Part shown: one piece after another, positions 25,393-34,600 of the stretch
How positions within the stretch are numbered: the first letter of the stretch is position 1
Layout of the letters: each line of letters opens with the position of its first letter
Assembly: GCA_038144835.1 (NCBI GenBank)
Contig: JAYQON010000012.1
Coordinates: forward strand, 1-41,670
DNA: 41,670 nucleotides
Direction of reading: 5' to 3'
Source: JALHOQ01 sp038144835
GTDB taxonomy: Bacteria; Bdellovibrionota; Bdellovibrionia; Bdellovibrionales; UBA1609
Position numbers and translations under genes: made by a program
Notes under the pieces: model-generated
What the model was told of the DNA's origin: nothing
The model's database searches: none
What the model saw: only the letters and a program-made list of their open reading frames with translations

Positions 25393-25986
25393 TCAGAAGG
25401 CGGGTATAAACACTCCAGCCCAAAGACTGAATTCAGTTAATAATGCGGGTAGGGCCTTGGCCTGAAAAAAAGTTGAGGAGTAGCTTATCTCTAAGCGTAA
25501 CCCCATATCCGGTCGGTATAAAATATCAACCCCATTGCGCAGTCCAAAATAGATTCCCGATCCGGAAACAGTTGAGACTTCATCGCTTTCTCGACTAATG
25601 GATCCTGCGGCGATCCCTGTGGTAAAGCCTGTGTATGGAGACCAACGTTTGATCATTAGCTGTGTATTCTCGACCTTAGGCAAGGGCTCGGGAGCGGGAC
25701 CTACGTAGTGCCATCGAAGACTAGAGCCGTAAAAACCCATATCTGATGTGAATGGTCCCAGACGGAAACCGCGAGAGCTTTCAAAAGCTAAGGTCCAGTT
25801 GTCGCTAATGAGTCTGTCAATAAAGACATGCATCATCCCTGGGCCTTCGCTACGTAAGACAGTTCTGGTTCCACCGCCGCTTTTAACCTGTTTGGTTATT
25901 CCCGTACCTCCAAAACCGAGTCCTCCACCAAATCTCCAAGTATCACTGGCTGCATATGGAGGAAGAAGACACATAAGGAAAAACAC
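25393..25986 (-). CDS. Small outer-membrane beta-barrel-like protein, start uncertain
   Basis: About 197 residues. The segment ending LLPPYAAS resembles a signal peptide and is followed by an alternating glycine/aromatic pattern (DTWRFGGGLGFGG) and strand-like stretches ending in a hydrophobic aromatic terminus (FSLWAGVFIPAF). This looks like a small outer-membrane barrel. The frame stays open back to 26133, inside the preceding gene. GTG 25986 is listed because it follows that gene's stop, but it gives a short signal peptide. A CTG at 26007 behind GGAAGA, or the ATGs near 26130, are alternatives. No family recognised. Confidence 0.6.
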   Translation of the reverse strand: MFFLMCLLPPYAASDTWRFGGGLGFGGTGITKQVKSGGGTRTVLRSEGPGMMHVFIDRLISDNWTLAFESSRGFRLGPFTSDMGFYGSSLRWHYVGPAPEPLPKVENTQLMIKRWSPYTGFTTGIAAGSISRESDEVSTVSGSGIYFGLRNGVDILYRPDMGLRLEISYSSTFFQAKALPALLTEFSLWAGVFIPAF

Positions 25987-25999
25987 GGGTAATACTGAC

Positions 26000-27814
26000 C
26001 TAAGCAGCGTTGCTTTCTTCCAGGATTGGATTTTGTGCTGCGAAAATCGTTTCAAGATCGATCTCTTTTTCTTCTTGAAGGTTGCGAATGTGTTCAACAA
26101 GTCTCTCCAACAAGCGGTTTTTTTCATTCTCACCCAGATTGTCCGTTCGACTCAACTCATCCTTTACCATTTGCGCGGTAAGTGGAGGAGACAGTTGAAG
26201 AATGCGATCGTTTAATTCTGAGCGCAAACGCAGGAATGCAACGATTTCATCAACATTTGCGCGCGTGATGAGCTTAGACAAGGGATCGTCTGGCCATTGG
26301 TCTAGAAAGGCCAAGGAAGCCGTTTTGCGTTTAAAGGCATCGACACCTGGTCCCTTCAGATTCGCAAGCATGGTGACCTCTTCAACGGGAGAAAGGCCCG
26401 CTACGACCTTTTGTAAGGTGAACTCAAGTTCGATCATATCACCTTGATCTTTACCAGCGCTGCGAATCTGCTGTCCTAGGTTTGAGTCGAACGATTTCAA
26501 ATCCTGACTTGGGATGTACTGGAGATCTGCTGCGGTGGAGAGAAGTTCCCTTTTGGAGTCTTGATCGAGTGATTGAAGATACCGAGAGCGCAAGTCTTCT
26601 GGAAGGTAAAGGGCAACTAGAGTGCGCATTTTTGGATTTTGCTGCATCAAGACTTTGTTGACAGTTTCGACATTTAAACCACCCATATAGGAGAAGGGTT
26701 GATTCAAAGACTCAGGCCCCAAATTGAGCGCTGCAAGAAGATCCCAATAGGCTCTTTGCAAAGCGTCTCTTTTCTCTTTCAGACTGAGACTTGGCATTTG
26801 CGCGAAGATTTTTGTTAAATCAGCGGCCGCATCAATGGGAATCGGCATTTTTCCCAAATCGCCTCCTACCGCTTCTGCGAAGCATGCCAGACGCACACGG
26901 CCTGAATCTCCTTGTTGGCACCAAGTGCGAACAATAGCTTCAAGTCCGTCGGACACGCGTGGAAAGATCGCGCTTAATTGTTCGCTGAGAGCTTGGATAT
27001 CTTTGAGAAAAGATTCTTGTTCCTTTTGCCTCTTCTCGAGTGCAACAAGCATTTCATTTGCTCTTTGACCTTCAGATTTTGTAGCTCCGTCTGCAGTGTT
27101 GACGTTCATGTTCATGGCTTGCGAGCCTTCGGCTTTGGGTTTGCCAAACAGGCCCCAGAGTAAAGCACCCATCAGCAAGGCCAATGCCAATACGATTTGT
27201 CCTGCTAGATCCTGTAATTCTTTGAGCCAGTCTAACCAAGTCTTAGGCATTGGCCCCTCAGGTACTGGTAGAGGTGCAGATTGAATAAAACTTACTTCAG
27301 CTTTGCCGTTGTTATTGAACTCAGCACGTAGTCGAGCACCTAGGAGATTTGCGATTTCGGTTCTTTTTTCCTCGCCCAACTCAGGTCGCAAGCCAGCCGA
27401 AAGGTTAACGCTGCGAATGCGGTATTGATTGAGGATGGCTGCCGTCGCGTCATTGGCGCCACTGCCCGTGAATTTTTTTATCAATGCTTCAGGATCAATT
27501 GTTCCAAGCATCAGATCAGAAATGGGTTCGACAGCCTTAATTTCTTCAGGGGCCACCATAAGCAGCTCGAGTTGTGCATTCACCGAAAAGGCCTCTCGGT
27601 TGATCCTAGTCGCTAACTCTTGGGAGTAGCGCTTAACGATCAAATCTTCGAGAAGAGTTTTAGCTGAGAGAACTTCAGGTGAAAGAGCCGTCACAGGGAT
27701 AAGTCTTTCCGTGATTGCTAGTTTATCGGCCGCGTTTGAAGACTGCGCTAAAACTTGTCCACCCCAGGTGCTTAAAAGCAATGTTATAAATAAAGCGTTA
27801 GCAATTGCATTCAT
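26000..27814 (-). CDS. Membrane-anchored FliF/FliG-like rotor protein
   Basis: The product is 604 residues. It has a signal peptide (about 1-23), a periplasmic part (24-204), one membrane helix (about 205-224) followed by positive residues, a coiled coil (about 247-283), and a cytoplasmic part whose end (about 375-600) reads like FliG middle and C domains. The last helix region carries LRLRSELNDRILQLSPPLTAQMV and KDELSR, where FliG has its torque charges (by-eye alignment). The periplasmic segment NLSAGLRPELGEEKRTEI to VSFIQ resembles the end of the FliF ring domain before its second membrane helix. Known FliG lacks a signal and membrane segment. Family assignment is inference. Confidence 0.65.
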   Translation of the reverse strand: MNAIANALFITLLLSTWGGQVLAQSSNAADKLAITERLIPVTALSPEVLSAKTLLEDLIVKRYSQELATRINREAFSVNAQLELLMVAPEEIKAVEPISDLMLGTIDPEALIKKFTGSGANDATAAILNQYRIRSVNLSAGLRPELGEEKRTEIANLLGARLRAEFNNNGKAEVSFIQSAPLPVPEGPMPKTWLDWLKELQDLAGQIVLALALLMGALLWGLFGKPKAEGSQAMNMNVNTADGATKSEGQRANEMLVALEKRQKEQESFLKDIQALSEQLSAIFPRVSDGLEAIVRTWCQQGDSGRVRLACFAEAVGGDLGKMPIPIDAAADLTKIFAQMPSLSLKEKRDALQRAYWDLLAALNLGPESLNQPFSYMGGLNVETVNKVLMQQNPKMRTLVALYLPEDLRSRYLQSLDQDSKRELLSTAADLQYIPSQDLKSFDSNLGQQIRSAGKDQGDMIELEFTLQKVVAGLSPVEEVTMLANLKGPGVDAFKRKTASLAFLDQWPDDPLSKLITRANVDEIVAFLRLRSELNDRILQLSPPLTAQMVKDELSRTDNLGENEKNRLLERLVEHIRNLQEEKEIDLETIFAAQNPILEESNAA

Positions 27815-27824
27815 TCAATTTGTC

Positions 27825-28276
27825 CTATTGCCTTTGCTGAGCTGGTTGGCGTCCAGCAAGTAGCTCGCGGGCACGTGCGGCGAGGCGAACAGTGTCTTCC
27901 ATTTGTGGATCAGATTTTAATGCCTCATCGTACCATTTTATGCTTTCTGCGTAATTCTGTTGGGCCAAGTAGATTGAACCCTTCATAGACAGAGCTCGTG
28001 CGAAGGTTGGAAATTGAGAAAGAATCTTGTCAATCTCAATCAAAGCTCTTTCGAACTGTTTTGCGATGGCAAATTTTTGCGCTAAAAAAAGCCGATTAAC
28101 TATGTCGCTTGCTGCACGTAGTTCGAGTTCTTTTTCTTTTTCCTTAGCTTTGTCAACTGTTATTCCACGCATCATTATCTCAACTTCGTACTTGGTTTTA
28201 GAAACTATTCCATTCCATATTCTATTTCTGGCATAAGTTGCATACGCTCGCTTTTCATTATCATTCTTGCTTATGC
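27825..28276 (-). CDS. TPR protein, 5' end lost in assembly gap
   Basis: From ATG 28175 the product is 116 residues, but the frame continues upstream without a stop to the N run at 28276 (34 further residues, including KRAYATYARNRIW). The C-terminal part holds about two TPR units (AKQFERALIEIDKILSQFP and AQQNYAESIKWYDEALKSDP). A lysine/glutamate-rich helix precedes them. It ends 10 nt before the FliG-like gene. It is most likely the C-terminal half of the lipoprotein whose first half lies on the other side of the gap. Confidence 0.75.
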
Positions 28277-28286
28277 NNNNNNNNNN
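28277..28286. other. Assembly gap (10 N)
   Basis: Ten N bases interrupt the sequence. The reading frames on both sides are open into the gap but differ in phase by this nominal length, so the true missing length is unknown. Confidence 0.99.
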
Positions 28287-28603
28287 ATTTTTACGTCAAG
28301 CTGGGTGATTGATGTGCCAAATCGGGTGGCCGGTAGAGTGAAATTTTCTTGAACGAAACCAGACTTGCTGATCTGAAGAGTGAAAAATTGACCTGGGGCG
28401 ATGGCTCCCGCCATTTGATTGCTAAATTCACTAGAGCTCATCTCCAAAGGTGTTTTGCCGATGACCTTTCGCTCTCCATTTTCACCAAATAATAATGCCA
28501 CTTCTGCGTCGTTGGGTTCACTGTTGACTTTAAATTTGGAAGCGCAGCCAACTAAGGCAAAACCTAAAAATAAAAATAGTAAAAAATGAAGGCGGGCTAT
28601 CAT
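28287..28603 (-). CDS. PEGA-like lipoprotein, 3' end lost in assembly gap
   Basis: About 105 residues are visible. A lipoprotein signal (hydrophobic stretch then LVGC, Cys 20) is followed by a PEGA-like beta domain: FKVNSEPNDAEVALLF, IGKTPLEMS and FFTLQISKSGFVQENFTLP. PEGA domains occur in surface-attached proteins. The frame runs open into the N gap and very likely joins the TPR segment beyond it as one gene. It starts 55 nt after the giant FN3 lipoprotein gene in the same direction. Confidence 0.75.
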
Positions 28604-28658
28604 AAAGATTTTATCGTATCAATTTGATGTTCACTTGAGTCCAGAGGCCAGGCATTCA

Positions 28659-31600
28659 TTACGGGTTGATATCTATAATAAGGGATGCTCCGTGAAATTT
28701 GACCGAGGCGTTTGGCCCAACCTGGACTGAAGTCAAAAGCCTTTGGCCTGTCAGTAGAGCAATAGGTGCACTCAACGTGGTTTCTCGCCCTGAAATACTG
28801 AAAAATGGCAACTCACTGCCTAAGATTATGCTTAAATCAGAATTACCGGAGTCGGTGCTACTGGCACTGAGCATCACCTGCGTTCCCGCTGAGCCGCTAT
28901 TGGTCAGCGAGGCCTGAAATCGAACTAAGGGATTGTAGAGCGAAGCAAGATCGATAAGGGTGCGGTGATCGACCCAAGTATTGTTGTTTACGATATTTGT
29001 GGATCCTAGTGCGGATCGGGTGATCAATTGAGCTTTAGTGAGATTTTCTAGACGTACCCATGCGCCCATTTTGTAAATGTCCACATGATTTCCAGAATCG
29101 CAGTTGAGGTCACAGCGAAGGGAGACCTCATAAAGGTGTCCTTCATTGGCTGATCCGAATTGATTAGTGCCATCATCGATTGGTACATTTGCCATTTCAA
29201 TCGAATCACTCGAGAATTCAGTTAAAGTGGTATTTACATATTGATTCGTATTGCTGTTGAGCCATGCGAAAGATCCTGCGGCGCCACCTTCTTGTGCTAC
29301 GAGTACCTCCAGTTCCCAAGCATTTATTTTGGTGAGTTGACTGAGTTTTGTGGCTTGGCGACGAAATGTCATGCTGGCGGGTGTGACAACAAAATTTCTT
29401 GATGATGTGCTACTCAAAGAAGCACCTTTGTCTAGACTTGAGGGTGTTTCAGATGAAGCGCCAAGTGGGTAGTAAATGCGAGTCCGCGTGGCGTCGATTT
29501 GGGTGATCCAAATGCGAGCACTAAAAATGGTCAAGTCGGCGTCGTTAGTTGTCTGTGCAAGACGGACACGCAAAATTTGCGCTCCGGTGGGTAAATCAAC
29601 AGTTGTGCGTAAACGTGTTGGGGTCAATGTGTTCGCTGGAACGGTGAGGCCGGGCCAGGTAACCCCACCCCCATCGATAAGGTCGACATCTTTGTTTTCA
29701 CTGTCTTGGTTGGTGGCGACAACTTCCAATTCAAAGGTTACGGCTCCGTCATAATCGTTGCTGTTAAAGCTCGTTTTTGAACGTTCAAAAATTCGAGCCT
29801 CGGTACTGGTCGAGGCAATTCCACGATCTATGACTTCCACTGCATGTTGAATATCAACGAAGCCTGATTTAGCCACCGAGACTTCTGCTGATTGAGGAGA
29901 TTGAATTGAATTAGCGAAAACCGCGCTGACTGTATAAAAATAAGTATTTCCAGGAATAGCGTATAAATCCATGAACGAATTGGATGAGGGGTTGCCGATG
30001 AGCCCATAAGGCCCACCACTTTTGTCACTTCGATAAATGTGATACGAATCAGCTCCTCCGATTGAATCCCAGTTCAATTGAATTAAATTTTGACTATTCG
30101 TGGCCGTCAAATTGGAGGGCGAATTCACAAGTGTGATGCTTTTTTCTGGACTCAGCTGAGAGGGCACTCCGCTCGAATTGATCGATCGCAGTGTGTAGTA
30201 ATAGGTTTGCCCAGAGCTTACGGTACTGTCAATAAATGTAGTATTAGGAGTATTGACTGTACTGATCAGGCTGAAGTCTGTTCCACTCAGGTTCGAGCGG
30301 TAAATTTCATAGCTGGTGGCTAGCGGGGTTGCTATCCATTTGATCAGAACAGAAGATAAAGAGTCAGCCACAAGTTGAAATCCCAGAGGAGTGTTGGGGG
30401 TAGCTGCCAGGCTGGCAGCTTCACTCGTGTTCGATAAGGGCATAAAGACGTTATTGCTGGCTATGGGTTGGTAGCGATAGTAGTACGTGCGATTAGGGGT
30501 GATGGTTGTGTCAATAAATGTGTTTGTAGTGAGTCCACTGGCCAGAGGTGTAAATATTCGACTATCTTCTGATCGGTATAAGTCATAGCTGATAGCTCCG
30601 GTAAGTGGTGTCCATCCGATAGTAAATGAAGAAGGGGTGGCGAAAGTCACGGCTGGCGCTGGATTGAGCATCCCAGTTCTCACTCCAATCTGTGCGGATT
30701 GAGCCGATTCAATTTCACCGTTGATGGCGGTGACAACAAAATAATAGGTCTTATCGACTTCTAAGCCAGACGCAATCACTGAGTTGGTGGAGACCGTTTG
30801 TAGAGGAGTGGTGAAAGGACCTCCGTTGCTTTGCGACATATAGACGGTGTAGCGGTTGGCTCCCGGTACACTACTCCATCCCAGAGTGACTGAGATCTCC
30901 GAGGAATTGTCGAGAACGCTCACTTGGCCCGGTGCAATTGGTTGAACTCCAGGTGAGTACCCGGCGCTGGGCAGTGATGTCAGTGTCTCGGTATTGTACA
31001 CGACGGTAAGACGATAAAAATATATTTCACCATTGCTGACATTGCTATCCGTGAATGCTGTCGAGGTTAAGCCGGTCGTAATAGTGACAAAAGAGTTGCG
31101 ATCACTCGAGCGTTCGAGTGAGTAGGAGGTCGCACCCGGTGATGGCAGCCAAGTGACATTTAGCCTGTTATTGCCAGCCTCTGCGCTAGGAGGCGACGGA
31201 TCGGGAAAAGTGCCGCCCGAAAAAATTTGCGAGAGATACTCTTTGCCTGAAACGATGGCGCCAATTTTAAAATAATAAGTCGTACGTGCCGCTAGAGCAC
31301 TATGATTGTACTGCAAGATCGCGGACGTCACGGACCCAATCAGAGCGAACGTGCCTTCGGCATCAGTAGAACGATACACGTTGTACTTGGTTGCGCTATT
31401 AACTCGCGTCCAGCCGACAGAAATCAAGCTCGAGGTTCGTGTTATAATGGATAATCCAGAGGGGGCGTTTGATCCACTTCGGACCCCCGATTGCAAGATA
31501 GATCTTTGACCTTCTGTGCCATCGGCAAAGCGAGGCGTTACATAGTAATAAAAGCCTTCGCCTGGGCTGACATTGGTATCCGAATAAGAAGCGGAGTTGG

Positions 31601-34600
31601 TTATAGCGATGGTACTGAAAGGGCCAGTTTTTGCTGGTGATCTCTCAATTCGATATTCGTTAGCTCCGGAATAAGCGCTCCAGCCCAAGTTAATTGCACT
31701 AGATGTTGATGCGGTCGTGAAGCCAACAATCGAGGCCCTTCTAAATTGAACTGTGTTGGTCGGATTGCTGGTGTAGCTACCCCAGCGAGCAACAACTCTA
31801 AAGTAGTAAAGGCCGTCAACTGTAAGAGTTGGTGCTAGTAGTGGAAAGTTAGCGGTGGGTGAGTGAGAAGTAAATGGTCCGGTCGGAGATAAAGAACTTT
31901 GCACAACAAAGTCATTAAAATGCGTGGGTGGAGTCCAGTAAAGAGTGGGTAGAGAGCCGGTTGAATCCATGCTGAGTGTGAGATTTGAGGGATCTCCTGG
32001 CGAAGCTGCGGGAGACGCATTGGCTGTCCCAGAGGGAAAACCAATGAAATCAGCATTGTCTCTACCTTGCACATAATAGTAATAACTGATTCCGTTTGTA
32101 AGACTGGCGTCAGTGTAATTCATAGATGACAGATCAGAGGCAATCTTAGTGAATGGGCCTTGCGGTGAAGTTGCTCTAAAGATATCGAAACCGGTAGCGT
32201 TGGAATTCGGGGGGACAATACTTAAAACAATGTGTCCGTCACCAGGTCTAAGGGTGACTCCAGCCGTGCCCAACATAAAGAACTTGGCTGAAGAAATAGT
32301 CATTGAGCGTGCACTTCCCCATCGGGCGGAAACGTTAAAGTAAAATTCAGTATTCGATGTGAGGGAGCTCACGCAATCCACATATCTAGTCAGTCCAGTG
32401 ATTCCTAAGTCGTCAAAGGCTCCATCTCTGACTCGGGTTAGTTCGTAACCCGAATTATAGGACGTTGGAGTCCAGTTCACGCTGACTGCTGAGGTGCCAC
32501 CACATTCAGGAGCGGAGAATTCGGGAATAATCCAAATAGCTACAGGTGGCTCTGGCACGGGTAGAGGAGTTACTCCCACCTCATTAGAGGAAATGCTTTC
32601 GCCCGCCGGATTTACACCCGTGACGACGTAATAATAGGTTACTCCATCAGTGACGCTCGCGTCCGCATAAGGACTCGAAGATACAGACGAAGCAACAACT
32701 GTGTAGGGTCCTCCTGGTTGCGTTGAGCGATATACGGCGTAAATCATATTCTGGGTGAAGCCGCTCCAGGTCAAATTCACTTCACCTGATCCAGGTGTAG
32801 CTGCCAAAGTGGCTACTGGCACGGGTGAAGGTGATACCACTGCAACCGAAGTTTGCGTTGACTCGCGACTGAACCCTGTCGAATTTGTTGCTTGAACCCT
32901 GTAGTAGTAAGTGACTCCATCGTTAATGTCATAATCCGTAAATGTTGGAGACCCTGATCCTGAGGCAATTAGTGAATACGGGCCGTCTGCGCGCATGGAA
33001 CGTTTGACAAGGTAAGTGGGTGATGGTGAAGCCTGCATATCCGGTGTCCAGGAAATTTGAATTGAGCCGTCCAAACGTATGCTGGCGCGAAGGTTTGCAG
33101 GAGGAGTGTCATAGTGCTTAAAGCTCGTCATAAAAGCACATGAAGACATTGTTCCCATTTCATTAAAGCTAGCTGCATAAATCGATGTGGTGGCATTTTC
33201 AGGCAAGTCAATACGTGCCCCTTGCTCAGTGAAGGTGGTCGGCGAACCGTTGCCGATTAGATCTGTGCATCCTGCATCTGAATAAAAGCCAACATTTACG
33301 ATTTGCATGAAATCTTGGCTCACTGAAAAATATCCGCTCACACTTGTTGAGGGAGTGTAAGAGGGGGAGGCAGGATAGACGTTCGCGTAGACAGGGCGTC
33401 CAGGCTTGAGATTGTTGTGCGTGAAGTTGGTCATAAATGTGCAGGCGCTGGGGTTACCAGCCAAGTCATAGGCTTTAGCGTAAATTGTGCTTGGTGCATT
33501 TTCGGGCACACCGATCATTATTCCAGAAGAGGCAAACTCAGCCGCCGTACCCTCACCCAATCGACTAATGCAGCTTTCGTTATCAAAGAATGCAATCTGC
33601 GCGGTTGAGAGAGGGCTCGCTGGATTTTGGTAAGTGCTGCCAAAGAGAACGGGTGTGCTGGTTACATTCGAAGGAGATGCCGGTGCTATGGTTTCAAACA
33701 CGGGAGGATAGGGTGGTAAAGTTGTGTGAATATAGGTGGTCAAAACATCGCAGGGGGATGGATTTCCGTAGACATCCACAGACTGTGCGTAAATATCAGT
33801 GCTGGAGTTTTGAGGTAGATTCACTTGAACTCCAGCGGTAGTGAAGGTTGCACGACTCCCTGAGCCGAGCAAATCGGTGCAAGCTGAGTTTGCATAAAGA
33901 TTGACGGTGACGATAGATTTGTGGGTGGTCCCCACGATATACGGACGAGTCGTTGCTCGACTTGGTGATGGCGGTGCCGCCAGCAAAAATTGAGGGTTGG
34001 GTGCGGGTATATCTGAGTGGGCAAAAATGCCCAAGGCTACACATTCACTGCTATTTCCTTCTTCATCTGTGGCTGTCCCATAAATTGGTGTTTCTGAGTT
34101 GGGGCTCGCGGAAATAATAATGCCTGGATCTGCAAAATCAGTTTCACTTCCCGATCCAATCAGAGTTGAACATAAATCATCTCTGAAAAGAGAAACAAGC
34201 ACCGTGCGATCAGACGGAACTCCCAAAATTTTGGGAGTTATAGTTTTGTTTGTCGGTGAAAATGGATCCGTCATGGTCAATAACGGTGGCCCCGGAGGGA
34301 TGGTGTTGTGGCGGTAAGAAGTAAGAAGCACGCATGAGGATTCGTTGCCAGCGGCATCAAGCGCCCGTCCATAAATCGAAGTGGTCTCGTTGGCGCTTAA
34401 GTTAGCTGTGATCCCTACAGATTGAAACTCGGTCTTGGGTCCATAACCAATTGCCTTCAAGCATTGAGGTGAATCAAACAGCTTGAGGGTCAAGGTGTCA
34501 TCACTGGCCGAGCCCTGGATGCGAGGTAGAGTCGTCCATCTGGTGGGACTCGGTGGTGAAGCGGAAATATAAGACGGAGGTATAGGTGCGGTTGTGTCAT

